Below, piece after piece: positions 17,343 through 26,490 of a stretch of 64,000 nt of DNA. Source of the stretch: Arthrobacter sp. FW306-07-I (GTDB lineage: Bacteria; Actinomycetota; Actinomycetes; Actinomycetales; Micrococcaceae); the NCBI RefSeq assembly GCF_021800405.1, contig NZ_CP084550.1, positions 2,046,001-2,110,000 of the forward strand. The letters are read 5' to 3'. The notes under the pieces are model-generated. The model did not search any database. It saw nothing but the letters and a program-made list of their open reading frames with translations, and was not told where the DNA came from. Both the position numbers and the translations under genes were made by a program. Position 1 is the stretch's first letter. The number at the start of each line of letters is the position of its first letter.

Positions 17343-17472
17343 GACACCCCACTCCATGCGCCGGCGGACTGCATGTATCAAGTCTTTCCCGAGGCAAACC
17401 CCGGCTATAGGGGCGAAGGGCCCAACCGGGCTTGAACAGTGCCCCGCGGACCGTGCCAAGCTGCGGCGGGCC

Positions 17473-18447
17473 TCAGCGGGCAACCCCGGCGGCGCGGTAA
17501 ATTGCGTCAATGATTTTCATGTTGGCCAGGCAGTCGGACCCCTCCGTGGGCAGTTCGCTGCCCGTTTGAAGAGCAGTGACGACAGCTTCGAGTTGGTGGT
17601 CATACGTCTCGAGCCCCCTTACAGTCCAGGTGCGGTCCAGCCCCTCGGTGGTAAGGGTGATGGAATGGCCCCGGGAGGGGAAGACCATGTTGTTGACCTG
17701 CAGCCGTCCTCCGGTACCGGTTACCTCAAGTGAAGAGTTCAGGTGCTGTGCCTGTTCGACCATTGCCGAGGTGACGAGCGCTTGTGCTCCCGAGGGGAAC
17801 TGCAGGTCGGCGCTGACGCTGAGGTCCGCGCCGAGAGGATTAACTGTCGCCCTCGCCCCAAGCACCGTTGGTTCCTCGCCCATAAGCGCACGCACCCAGT
17901 GGACGGGGTAGCAGCCCAGGTCCATCAGCGACCCACCCCCCAACTGCGGATCGTGCCGCAGCGAGGCCGGATCAAACGGATTGGAGGCGGAAAAGTCCGC
18001 GCGCAACATCGTGATCTCGCCGAGCGCGCCTGAAGCCTTGACGGCATCGACTTCAGCGCTCAACGGGTGGTAACGGTCGTGGAAGGCCTCAATGAGCCGG
18101 TAGCCTGTCGAGCGCGCAGCTTCAATCATTTGGCCGGCCTCTTCAGCGTTCATTGCGAACGGTTTCTCGCAAAGTACGTGCTTGCCGGCCTCCAGGGCCG
18201 CAATAGACCACTCGGCGTGCCCGGAGGGCGGAAGTGCGTTATAGACCAGGTCTATCTCGGAGTCGGCCAGCATTTCGGAGTAGTCCCCGTAGAAGCGGTC
18301 GATTCCGTGGCTATCGGCGAACTGCCGGACACTCTCCTTCCGGCGGGACGCCACGGCCACGACTTGGACGTCGGAGCGGCGGACGGCCGGCCGGATGACT
18401 GCAGCGGGCGCAATTCCTGCTGCACCCAGGATTCCTATTCGTAGCAC
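17473..18447 (-). CDS. Gfo/Idh/MocA family oxidoreductase
   Basis: A 324-residue NAD(P)-dependent dehydrogenase for sugars or sugar-like compounds. The N-terminal Rossmann motif is GILGAAGIAPAAV, the family CEKP motif is at residues 93-96 (VLCEKPFAMN), and the C-terminal domain has GGGSLMDLGCYPVHWV with the catalytic-region Asp and His. D-xylose dehydrogenases are among the known activities of this family, which would suit its place as the last gene of the xylan run, 100 bases after the xylanase; that substrate is inferred from context only. There is no signal peptide. Confidence 0.82.
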   Translation of the reverse strand: MLRIGILGAAGIAPAAVIRPAVRRSDVQVVAVASRRKESVRQFADSHGIDRFYGDYSEMLADSEIDLVYNALPPSGHAEWSIAALEAGKHVLCEKPFAMNAEEAGQMIEAARSTGYRLIEAFHDRYHPLSAEVDAVKASGALGEITMLRADFSASNPFDPASLRHDPQLGGGSLMDLGCYPVHWVRALMGEEPTVLGARATVNPLGADLSVSADLQFPSGAQALVTSAMVEQAQHLNSSLEVTGTGGRLQVNNMVFPSRGHSITLTTEGLDRTWTVRGLETYDHQLEAVVTALQTGSELPTEGSDCLANMKIIDAIYRAAGVAR

Positions 18448-18547
18448 TGTGTTTTCTCCTTGCTATGCCGCCGTCGTTGACCGGAAGGCCGGCGATGTCT
18501 ACCTGTGCATCACCGGCCTCCCGGCAAAGCTCCGTCAGCTGCCGGAC

Positions 18548-19699
18548 TTAGCCCCGGCCCGCTCCTTGGCCGCTCCTGTGAGGTGCGCCCGCTGCAAGCT
18601 GCAAGTCCTGCTGAAGGGCGTAATACTGCGGCTTCGGCTGGAGGTTCTCGTCATAGATGCTCGCTGCGCCTTCGCCCTGGAAGACTCCGGGCACCCACGA
18701 GTAGGCGTCACCGAAGCCCCATATGGTGTAGGAGATGCATTCCTTCACTGCCATGCAGGCCTGGAGCGTCTGCGAGTATGCGGCCACTTGTGCCGACTGT
18801 TCGACGGGTGTGACCGGCAGGGTGGTCCGCACGTCGACTTCTGTCTCTGCCACGTCCAGGCCAAGGTCAGCGAATCTCTGCAGGTTGTTCTTCAGGTCAG
18901 GCAGCGGGTATTGCGTGTCCAGGTGGGTCTGGAACCCCACCCCGTCGATGGGAACGCCCTGCGCTTTCAGGTCCTTGACGAGCGCATAGGCGGCGTTGCT
19001 CTTCGGCCCGGTGGATTCGATGTTGTAGTCGTTGTAAAAGAGCTTGGCCTGTGGATCTGCCTCGTGCGCCCAACGGAAGGCATCTGCGATATAGCCCGGC
19101 CCCAGCTTCTGCAGCCAGATGCTGTTGCGCAGGGTGCCGTCTTCATTGAACGCCTCGTTGACGACATCCCACTGCCAGATTTTGCCCTTGAAGTGCGTGA
19201 CTTGATCAGTGACATGCTTGTGCAGGACCTGCCTCAGCTGGTCCGCACTCATCCCTGGGGCGGCAGCCGTAAGCCAGCTGGGGAGCTGGCTGTGCCAAAC
19301 CAGGGTGTGACCGCGCACCAACTGGTGGTTCGCCTCAGCAAATGCCACGAGCCGATCAGCGGCAGCCCAGTCATAGTTGCCTTGGGTCGGTTCAACCACT
19401 TCCCATTTCATGACGTTCTCCGGTGTGACCGTGGAAAACTGGGCGGCGGTGATATCGGTGTAGGCCGGATTGCTTCCGAGTTGGTCACTGTTGACCGCAG
19501 TGCCGATGCGCAATCCGATATTGGCGCCAAGTGCGCGGAGAGAATCGCGCTGCTGCGACGGTCCGCCGGCTTCCAGTGGTCCTGATGCAGCCATGGCAGC
19601 GGCTGGAGTGGCGAGCAGGGCGCACAAGCCGAGCGCACCGATGAAAAGGGAACGTTGAAAAGGCACGTAGTACTCCTTCGGTTTCTGGTTTGACTTCAT
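18548..19699 (-). CDS. Secreted endo-1,4-beta-xylanase, GH10
   Basis: Cleaves internal xylan linkages outside the cell. The 383-residue protein has a signal peptide (SLFIGALGLCALLATPAAAMAAS), then a single GH10 barrel from ~residue 55. WDVVNEAFNEDG gives the acid/base Glu182, and ETEVDVRTT gives the nucleophile Glu287. GHTLVWHSQLPSWL and FYNDYNIE are further GH10 blocks. No carbohydrate-binding module is attached; the C-terminus is a short basic tail. Its ATG overlaps the stop of the esterase upstream by 4 bases (ATGA), so the two are translationally coupled. Confidence 0.95.
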   Translation of the reverse strand: MKSNQKPKEYYVPFQRSLFIGALGLCALLATPAAAMAASGPLEAGGPSQQRDSLRALGANIGLRIGTAVNSDQLGSNPAYTDITAAQFSTVTPENVMKWEVVEPTQGNYDWAAADRLVAFAEANHQLVRGHTLVWHSQLPSWLTAAAPGMSADQLRQVLHKHVTDQVTHFKGKIWQWDVVNEAFNEDGTLRNSIWLQKLGPGYIADAFRWAHEADPQAKLFYNDYNIESTGPKSNAAYALVKDLKAQGVPIDGVGFQTHLDTQYPLPDLKNNLQRFADLGLDVAETEVDVRTTLPVTPVEQSAQVAAYSQTLQACMAVKECISYTIWGFGDAYSWVPGVFQGEGAASIYDENLQPKPQYYALQQDLQLAAGAPHRSGQGAGRG

Positions 19700-20697
19700 C
19701 TTTCAGAGGCGGAGATCTTGTCGCCGTGAGAGGGCGCCGCGAGCCGTGGTGCCAGGAACTGGCGTACCAATTGGTCGTCGTCCGGCCCGCCGGCTTCATG
19801 TCCGTTAAAGGGCCAGACTTTAATTTCCTTCTCGCCGCTGTATGCGTTGTAGGCGGCGAAGACCGTCGACGGAGGGGTAATCGGGTCCATGAGTGCTACG
19901 GAAAAGTAGGCGGGGTGCCTTGACCGTTCAGCGAAGTTGACACCGTCGAAATAGCTGAGGGTGTCGGCTACGGCTTCAGTGTTGTCACGGTGGGTGGAAA
20001 GATAGTCCGCGATCTCCCGGAAGGGATACGCGTCCGTGATGACTGTTGCCCTTGGGAAGTCGCAGAGAAAGGGGACAGTCACGGCCACTGCCGAGATGTC
20101 CGGCACCAGCGCGCCCACCGCAAGCGCAATCGCCCCTCCCTGGCTTCCCCCGGTCACAGCGATCCGGCCAGGATCGATCCAGGGGAGGGTGCGGACCGCA
20201 TCGACTGCCCGGACGCCGTCAGCGATGAGGCGGCGGTAGTAGTAGGTTTCCTTGCTGGTGATTCCTTTTGTCATGACGCCCGGAACCTGCGGGCCCGAGG
20301 GGCCCGGATCGGGGGTGTCGCCGACCGACCAGCCGGATCCCTGCCCCCTGGTGTCCATCTGCAGGTGGGCGAAGCCGGCGGAGGCCCAGAAAAGGTTCTC
20401 CCAGGGACGTCCCCGGCCTCCGCCGTAACCTACGTACTGGACTACCGCGGGCAGTGGTCCGTTTGGATTCTTCGGGGCCCGCAGCCAGGCCTTGATGGGA
20501 TCCCCTCCGAAGCCGGGGAAGGTCACGTCGTAGACATCAACTGTCTTCAGGCCTGGATGCACCGGTTCGACCACCACTTCGCCGCCGGCCTGGCGGGTTT
20601 CCTGCAGGGTCTGCTCCCAGAATGCGTCAAAGTCCTCGTTGCAGAGTTGGGAGCTCTTGTAGGTTCGGAGTTCCGTTTCGGGCATGTCGTTGTACAT
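19696..20697 (-). CDS. Acetylxylan esterase / cephalosporin-C deacetylase family (CE7)
   Basis: A 333-residue CE7 esterase that removes acetyl groups from xylo-oligosaccharides. The nucleophile elbow is GGSQGGA with Ser185, the acid is Asp271 (ALMDPITPPS) and the base is His300 (FNGHEAGG), and RGQG at 117-120 is the family-specific motif. There is no signal peptide, so it should act in the cytoplasm on imported oligosaccharides, unlike the secreted xylanase. An ATG four codons downstream (20685) is an alternative start. It lies 63 bases after the GH3 gene in the same run. Confidence 0.93.
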   Translation of the reverse strand: MYNDMPETELRTYKSSQLCNEDFDAFWEQTLQETRQAGGEVVVEPVHPGLKTVDVYDVTFPGFGGDPIKAWLRAPKNPNGPLPAVVQYVGYGGGRGRPWENLFWASAGFAHLQMDTRGQGSGWSVGDTPDPGPSGPQVPGVMTKGITSKETYYYRRLIADGVRAVDAVRTLPWIDPGRIAVTGGSQGGAIALAVGALVPDISAVAVTVPFLCDFPRATVITDAYPFREIADYLSTHRDNTEAVADTLSYFDGVNFAERSRHPAYFSVALMDPITPPSTVFAAYNAYSGEKEIKVWPFNGHEAGGPDDDQLVRQFLAPRLAAPSHGDKISASER

Positions 20698-20760
20698 ATG
20701 CAGAACTTTCTCGGGTGGAACTGGGGGCTTCCTGTCGGGCCCAGGTCTCTTTGCTGGGCG

Positions 20761-23079
20761 CTATCTGGCTGGGGAGGGGGCCGGCACGGCGACACTGTGC
20801 CGGGCCAGTCGGGCATCGTCGGCCGTTACGACATGCTCGGGGCCCGTGATGGTGAACACCGCTGTGGTTTCACGTTCCGCGCAGGACGGTCCAACCCAAA
20901 GCTCGATGTCACCGGGCTCCACGATGCGCGCACCATGCCGGCCGGTGAAGGCCAGCCGGGCAGTCGGCACATCGAATGTCACCAACCCGCTTTCACCCGG
21001 TTCCAGCGAGATTCGAGCGTAGGCAAGGAGCTGCGCGACGGGGCGGGTGACAGTGGCGTAGGTATCGTGCGCGTAGAGCTGAACCAGGTCGGTGCCCGCG
21101 CGTTCGCCTGTGTTCCGGACGGTAACCGTTGCCGTGAAAGCGTCGCCGGCGGACACCGTGTCCGCTACCTCGAGCCCGCTGTGCTCGAACGTCGTATAGG
21201 TCAGGCCGTGCCCGAAAGGGAGCACAGGTGTGCTGTCGGCGCTGGTAACGTCTGACGGACCTCCGAGTACAGGGTGCAGATACGAGAACGGCTGCGACCC
21301 CGCTGAGCGCGGCAGCGAGACCGGCAGGTGGCCGGACGGAGCTGCGCGCCCTGACAGTACCGCGGCTGCGGCCGGTCCGCCTTCTTCTCCTGGAAAGAAG
21401 GCCTGCAACACTGCGGCCGGGGCAGTGGCCCCCTGCAGTGCCCATCCGATGGCGTACGGCCGCCCAGAGAGTACGAGCATCACGGTAGGTGTGCCTGTTC
21501 GGACTACAGCCTCCACCAGTTCACGTTGGACGCCCGGCAGCTCCAGGCTCTCGACATCGTTACCCTCTCCTACAGTCCCGCGGCCAAACAGCCCGGCGCG
21601 GTCACCGACCACCACGATGGCAACGTCTGCGCCGGCTGCGGTCTCAACGGCTTCCTGGATGCCCGAGCGGTCGTCGTCGTCCACATCGCAGCCTCGGGCC
21701 GAAGCGACTGCGGCCGCAGGGAATTCGTCCCGCAGCGCTTCCAGGACCGATACGATGTCGAACCCGAGCGGCACCTCCGGGTGGTGTGCCAGCACGTGGT
21801 TGGCGAACGAGTAGCACCCCATCAGGGCCTCCGCCGCGTTGGCATTTGGTCCCAGCACCGCGATGCTTCCCTGGTTCCGCTTCAGTGGCAGGACCCCATC
21901 ATTCGCCAGCAACACCAATGATTCCCCGGCCAGCCGCAACGCCAGGTTGCGGTGGCGCGGGCTGTCCAGGTCAATTTCTGTGGGTGGGGCGTCGAACGTC
22001 TCGTCGAGCAGCCCCAGTTCTTCTTTCTGGCTCAACACACGCAGCACCGCGCGATCCACCAGCACCTCGTCGGAGAGGCCGCTGCGGATCCGTTCGGCGA
22101 GCGGGCCCACAAATGCATCACCGGTGGGCAACTCGACGTCGATGCCGGCCTGCAGCGCCAGCTCTGCGGCTTCACCGCGGTCGGCGGCGATCCGGTGCAT
22201 CGTGTGCAGGAAAGCGACGGAAAAGTAATCGGAGACCACGGTGCCGTCGAAATTCCATTCATCGCGCAGGATGCCCGTCAGGTACTCAGGGGCCGCCGCG
22301 ACGGGCACGCCGTCGATTTCGGAGTACGAATTCATTACCGAGCGTACGTTCCCGTCACGTACCGCCATCTCGAACGGCTGCAGCAGGACGTCCCGGAGTT
22401 CGCGGGCACCGACGTGCACGGGGGCATGATTGCGGCCTGCCTGTGACGCCGAGTAACCGACGAAGTGCTTGAGCGTGGCATGCACCCCCGCTGACTGCAG
22501 GCCCCGTACGTAAGCCGTACCGATGGTGCCCACCACATACGGGTCCTCCGAAATGCACTCGTCCACCCGGCCCCACCTCGGGTCACGGATGACGTCCAGC
22601 ACCGGCGCCAGGCCCTGGTGGATGCCGAGCGCGCGCATCGAGTCGCCGATGGCAGCGCCCAACTCCTCCACCAGGTCGGGGTTGAACGCGGCACCCCAGG
22701 CAAGGGGAGTGGGGAACGTGGCCGCCTTCCAGGCTGCCAGCCCGGTCAGGCATTCTTCGTGCACCAGCGCGGGAATGCCGAGGCGGGTCTGCTCCCGAAG
22801 CCTGCGCTGTTCCGACCACAGCCACCGCGCGCGTTCAAGCGGCTCAACCGGACGGGTGCCGTACACCCGGGTGAGATGTCCGATGCCCTCGGCCGTCGCG
22901 TCAGCGTAACTCGGTACTTCGGCGAACTCACCGTCAAGCGGTGCCACCTTGTCCTCGGATTTGTCCACCCAGTAACCCACCAGTTGGGCCAGCTTTTCCG
23001 GGAGGGTCATCCGGGCATGGAGCCGGCTGACCCGTTCCGACACGGGAGGGAGGGTGGGGCTGTTGCCAGGATTACTCAT
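20761..23079 (-). CDS. GH3 glycoside hydrolase, probable beta-xylosidase/beta-glucosidase
   Basis: A 772-residue three-domain GH3 enzyme. The N-terminal barrel contains APVLDVIRDPRWGR, LKHFVGYSASQAGRNHAPV and GTVVSDYFSV with nucleophile Asp284. A second alpha/beta domain follows (SIAVLGPNANAAEALMGCY), and the C-terminus is a fibronectin III-like domain beginning near GDAFTATVTVRNTG. No signal peptide is present, so it probably releases xylose from imported oligosaccharides in the cytoplasm. Xylosidase over glucosidase is inferred from the neighbouring xylanase and acetylxylan esterase. It starts 27 bases after the permease gene. Confidence 0.92.
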   Translation of the reverse strand: MSNPGNSPTLPPVSERVSRLHARMTLPEKLAQLVGYWVDKSEDKVAPLDGEFAEVPSYADATAEGIGHLTRVYGTRPVEPLERARWLWSEQRRLREQTRLGIPALVHEECLTGLAAWKAATFPTPLAWGAAFNPDLVEELGAAIGDSMRALGIHQGLAPVLDVIRDPRWGRVDECISEDPYVVGTIGTAYVRGLQSAGVHATLKHFVGYSASQAGRNHAPVHVGARELRDVLLQPFEMAVRDGNVRSVMNSYSEIDGVPVAAAPEYLTGILRDEWNFDGTVVSDYFSVAFLHTMHRIAADRGEAAELALQAGIDVELPTGDAFVGPLAERIRSGLSDEVLVDRAVLRVLSQKEELGLLDETFDAPPTEIDLDSPRHRNLALRLAGESLVLLANDGVLPLKRNQGSIAVLGPNANAAEALMGCYSFANHVLAHHPEVPLGFDIVSVLEALRDEFPAAAVASARGCDVDDDDRSGIQEAVETAAGADVAIVVVGDRAGLFGRGTVGEGNDVESLELPGVQRELVEAVVRTGTPTVMLVLSGRPYAIGWALQGATAPAAVLQAFFPGEEGGPAAAAVLSGRAAPSGHLPVSLPRSAGSQPFSYLHPVLGGPSDVTSADSTPVLPFGHGLTYTTFEHSGLEVADTVSAGDAFTATVTVRNTGERAGTDLVQLYAHDTYATVTRPVAQLLAYARISLEPGESGLVTFDVPTARLAFTGRHGARIVEPGDIELWVGPSCAERETTAVFTITGPEHVVTADDARLARHSVAVPAPSPAR

Positions 23080-23105
23080 GCTTCTTTTCCTTAATTGGGC
23101 TGCCG

Positions 23106-23972
23106 TCAGCCCTTGACGGCGCCGGTGAGTCCACCCACGATGCGCCGTTCAAAGAGGCTGAAGAACACCAGCGCGGGGATCATGGACAGGGATGTGAAGG
23201 CCAGGACCTGCGCTGTATCCGTGGAATATTGGGACGAAAACGCCTGCACCCCCAGGGGGAGGGTAAAGGTGGCTTCCTTGTTCAGGATGAACAGCGGCAG
23301 CAGGTAGCTGTTCCAGCTGCCGATGAAGACCAGGATGCCGGTGGTGATCACACCCGGAAGTGAAAGCCGCAGCACCATCCGGAAGAAGAAGCCCAGGCGG
23401 CTGCAGCCGTCGATGAAGGCAGACTCCTGGATTTCATCCGGGATGGCGCGCAGGAACGGCACCAGGATGATGATCGTGGTGGGGAGTGCAAACGCGATTT
23501 GCGGGAGGATGACGCCGGCCAGGGAGTTCATAAGGCCGAGGTTGCGCACCACAATGTACAGCGGTGTGATGGCAACGGTGATGGGAAACATCAGCCCGGC
23601 CGCGAAAAGCGAGTACAGCGCGCCGCGCCCCCGGAACTGGTACCGGGCGAGCACGTAGCTGGCCATCAGGCCCAAGCCGACCGCGCCCAGGGTGGTTACG
23701 GCCCCCACAATGGTTGAGTTCAGCACCTGCCGCCAGAAGACGCCCCCGCCTATGACAGTGAGGTAGTTGCCCACGTTCCAGGGATTTGGCAGGCCTGCCG
23801 GGTCAGTGGTGATCTGCGCATTCGTACGGAAACCGCCGAAAATGATGTAGGCGATCGGTGCCAACATGAGCGCAATGACCACAAGCGCAACGAAGTACAC
23901 GACGGGGGAGCCCCATGGCAGGCTTTGCTGGTCAGCCCGACGGGAACGCCGGGCGGTGATGGCGGCGGTCAT
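23106..23972 (-). CDS. Carbohydrate ABC transporter permease (MalG type)
   Basis: A 288-residue inner membrane permease with six predicted helices. The EAA-type loop that docks to the ATPase reads QESAFIDGCSRLGFFFRMVLRLSLPG. The N-terminal segment with FRTNAQITTDPAGLPNPWNVGNY is typical of MalG-like CUT1 permeases. It forms a heterodimer with the permease encoded just upstream, and their genes overlap by 4 bases. Together with the binding lipoprotein it should import xylo-oligosaccharides; no ATPase gene is in the operon. Confidence 0.92.
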   Translation of the reverse strand: MTAAITARRSRRADQQSLPWGSPVVYFVALVVIALMLAPIAYIIFGGFRTNAQITTDPAGLPNPWNVGNYLTVIGGGVFWRQVLNSTIVGAVTTLGAVGLGLMASYVLARYQFRGRGALYSLFAAGLMFPITVAITPLYIVVRNLGLMNSLAGVILPQIAFALPTTIIILVPFLRAIPDEIQESAFIDGCSRLGFFFRMVLRLSLPGVITTGILVFIGSWNSYLLPLFILNKEATFTLPLGVQAFSSQYSTDTAQVLAFTSLSMIPALVFFSLFERRIVGGLTGAVKG

Positions 23973-24988
23973 CGCGCCTTCCTTTCTGTCAGGGCGCCTG
24001 CGGTGTCACGGCGCAGCACGAACCGCTGGTACACCAAGGCGACGACGAGGGAGATGATGAAGATCACGACGGCGACAGCGTTGCCGTAACCGTAGTTTCC
24101 GGCGTTTCGGCCGTTCGTCACCATGTAGCTGGCCATGGTGGACGTGCCGGCAGTGGACGCGACGTACTGGCCCCAAATGATGTAGACGAGGTCGAACAGC
24201 TGCAGGGCGCCAATAACGGACAGGAACGCCCAGATGCGCAGCGTCGGACCCAGCAGCGGCAACGTAATTCGCCGCTGGATCTGCCAATAGGAAGCACCGT
24301 CGAGCGAGGCAGCCTCATAAAGCTCTTCCGGGATGCCCTGCAGGCCGGCGAGGAACAGGATGACGGCGAACCCGATGTACTTCCACGTCAGGATGCCCAT
24401 CAGGGTCCACATGGCCACGCCGGGATCCGCCAGCCAGTCGTGGGCCAGGGCGCCGAGCCCCAGGTTGCGCAGCCAGCCGTTGAGCGCGCCATTGTTCTGG
24501 AGCATCAGGCTCCATCCCGTACCCACGACCACCTCGGAGATGACGTAGGGCACGAAGATCAGGACGCGAATGACGGATTGCCCGCGCATCCTGCGGTTTA
24601 GCAGCAGCGCCAACAGGATCGCGGCGGGCCCTTGAAGGACGAGCGAGGCCACGACGATAAATGCGTTGTGGGACAAGGCCTGCAAAAATGCCGGGTCCTG
24701 CAGGATGACCACGTAGTTCTGCAGCCCGACGAAGTTGGTGGGTGGCCCGTATCCGTTCCAGCGGTAAAAGCCGTAATACGCAGCCATGGCGACAGGCAGG
24801 ATAACGAAGGCCACGAAGAAGACAATCGCCGGTCCTGCCAGGATTGCAATCTCCAAAGGTCCGGACCAGGCGGTACGGCGGCGGCGCTGCTTCGATGGGA
24901 GCGACGCGCGGGCGACGCTCCCATCGTGCTGCGCAAGCTCCGCCGTCGACACACGCTCGGTCGAGGTTGTCTGGGGGGCGTTGCTCAC
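23969..24988 (-). CDS. Carbohydrate ABC transporter permease (MalF type)
   Basis: A 339-residue permease with about six helices and a short polar N-terminus. The EAA-type loop is ELYEAASLDGASYWQIQRRITLPLLG, which contacts the ATPase. The segment NFVGLQNYVVILQDPAFLQALSHN is characteristic of MalF-like CUT1 permeases. The GTG at 24988 is chosen because GAGGA lies six to ten bases upstream and it starts 11 bases after the binding-protein stop. A longer open frame reaches 25129 but would overlap the binding-protein gene and add a highly basic, non-hydrophobic tail. Confidence 0.92.
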   Translation of the reverse strand: MSNAPQTTSTERVSTAELAQHDGSVARASLPSKQRRRRTAWSGPLEIAILAGPAIVFFVAFVILPVAMAAYYGFYRWNGYGPPTNFVGLQNYVVILQDPAFLQALSHNAFIVVASLVLQGPAAILLALLLNRRMRGQSVIRVLIFVPYVISEVVVGTGWSLMLQNNGALNGWLRNLGLGALAHDWLADPGVAMWTLMGILTWKYIGFAVILFLAGLQGIPEELYEAASLDGASYWQIQRRITLPLLGPTLRIWAFLSVIGALQLFDLVYIIWGQYVASTAGTSTMASYMVTNGRNAGNYGYGNAVAVVIFIISLVVALVYQRFVLRRDTAGALTERKAR

Positions 24989-24999
24989 GGATCTTCCTC

Positions 25000-26286
25000 T
25001 TAGCCCTTCTTGGCGGCGTCGTTCGCCGTCTGGATAAGCTTTTGCGGATCGCTCTTGCCGGCCAGCATGTCGACGACGGCAACGTTCAGGGCGTTGCCGA
25101 TGTTCTGGCCGAGCACGGTGTCGAGCCACTGCGAGACGTAGGGAGCTGCGTTGTATGCCTTCAGGATTTCCTGCAGGTACGGTTCGGTGACGGACTTCTG
25201 CGCTTCGGAGTTCACGGGCGGGGCGTTGAAGGCCTTGTAGTAGGCGACCTGCTGCGGAGTGCTTGCGATGAAGTTGAGGAAGTCAACGCATTCCTTGGGC
25301 GCATTGACGGAGCACGAGAATCCGTCAACACCGCCCATGATGGCAGCGGGGTCGCCCTTTCCGCCGGGGACTGCGGGGAAGGGGTACCAGGAAAGGTCTT
25401 TCAGCGGCTTCTGGTCCGGTGTGAGCGAGGCAATGACGCCCGGATCCCACGCGCCCATGAGTTCCATCCCGGCCTTGTGGTTGGCAAGCAGGCCTGCTGA
25501 GCTGCCTGCGCCCTGCTGGGCGGAGGTGGTCAGGAATCCGTCGTTGAACGGCTTCTTGTCAGCAAAGCTCTGCAGGTCCTGGGCCGCCTTCAGCCAGCAG
25601 GGGTCGGAAAAGTCTTTCGAGTCCGCCGTCTTCTGCATCGTCGCGGCATCACATTCGCGCAGCGAGAACCAGTAGAACCACATTGCTGCCGGCCATGCGT
25701 CCTTCCCGCCGAGTGCAACCGGGGCGACACCGCTTGCCTTCAGTTTTTCGACGTCGGCTTCGAGGTCGCTGATCGTGGCGGGGGCGCCGGTGATGTTGGC
25801 GGCCTTGAGAAGGTCCTGGCTGTAGAAGAGGCCGCCGGGAAGTACCGCGATGGGCATCGCCCAGACCTTGTCCTGGTAGGTTTCGGCCTTGAAGGATCCT
25901 GCCGAAACTACCTTCTTCGTGTCAGGCGAAATCTTGTCGGTCAGGTCCATCAACTGTCCGGCCTGGACCATTGCCGTCATCTTGCCGCCGCCGCGCTGCA
26001 TGAAGATATCAGGTGCGTCGCCGGAGTTGAGGGCAGTCTGCAGCTTGCCGTCCAGGTCCTCGTTCTGGATGGCCTGGACATTGATGGTGACGTTCGGGTT
26101 TGCCTTTTCGAAGTCAGCGACAGCCGACTTCCAGAATTCCAGGCCGGGACCCGTCGTCGAATTCTCCCAAAGTGTCATAGACACCTTGCCGTCCGAGGAA
26201 TTGCCGGAAGGACCGCCGCAAGCGCTAAGGGCTATGGACCCCAGGGCCAGAATGGCCGCCCCTCTCAAGAATTTCCTGGCTTTCAT
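25000..26286 (-). CDS. Sugar-binding lipoprotein of ABC transporter, probable xylo-oligosaccharide receptor
   Basis: A 428-residue extracellular solute-binding protein of the family 1 type. It has a lipoprotein signal with lipobox ALSACGG (lipid-modified Cys23), followed by a typical start VSMTLWENSTTGPGLEFWKSAV. The motif SGDAPDIFMQRGGGKM is common in oligosaccharide receptors. It is anchored outside the membrane and feeds the two permeases downstream. First gene of the seven-gene run; AGGATGG lies 7 bases before the ATG. Ligand specificity is inferred from the xylanolytic neighbours. Confidence 0.93.
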   Translation of the reverse strand: MKARKFLRGAAILALGSIALSACGGPSGNSSDGKVSMTLWENSTTGPGLEFWKSAVADFEKANPNVTINVQAIQNEDLDGKLQTALNSGDAPDIFMQRGGGKMTAMVQAGQLMDLTDKISPDTKKVVSAGSFKAETYQDKVWAMPIAVLPGGLFYSQDLLKAANITGAPATISDLEADVEKLKASGVAPVALGGKDAWPAAMWFYWFSLRECDAATMQKTADSKDFSDPCWLKAAQDLQSFADKKPFNDGFLTTSAQQGAGSSAGLLANHKAGMELMGAWDPGVIASLTPDQKPLKDLSWYPFPAVPGGKGDPAAIMGGVDGFSCSVNAPKECVDFLNFIASTPQQVAYYKAFNAPPVNSEAQKSVTEPYLQEILKAYNAAPYVSQWLDTVLGQNIGNALNVAVVDMLAGKSDPQKLIQTANDAAKKG

Positions 26287-26452
26287 CTAATTCCATCCTG
26301 TTCTCGTCGTTGAGCCGTCCGTGGGGACGTGCGTAGGAGCGAAGCCCGTTCCTTGGCAGGGCATAAATGAATGACCGGCTCAGTGGGGCTAGAAGTGATC
26401 CGGAGCACCCCGGACGACTAAAGCCTGCCAATGGCCGGAGAGGCCGTCAAAC

Positions 26453-26482
26453 GTTTTCGAAAACATTTTCCATGGCTAGAAT
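26453..26482 (+). promoter_or_regulatory. LacI-type operator palindrome and probable promoter in the xylan divergent region
   Basis: GTTTTCGAAAAC (26453-26464) is a perfect 12-base palindrome centred on CG, the usual centre of LacI-family operators. TAGAAT at 26477-26482 is a good -10, with TTTTCG at 26454-26459 as a weak -35 at 17-base spacing, so the operator would overlap the -35. Transcription would start within a base or two of the lacI-family GTG at 26491, giving a leaderless mRNA. The palindrome is 167 bases from the binding-lipoprotein start and may serve both directions. Binding by the neighbouring regulator is inferred. Confidence 0.6.
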
Positions 26483-26490
26483 CGTGACTT

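Noticed and set aside
24989..25129. Extended N-terminus of the MalF-type permease
   Set aside because: It would overlap the binding-lipoprotein gene and add about 47 very basic residues; GTG 24988 has a ribosome site.
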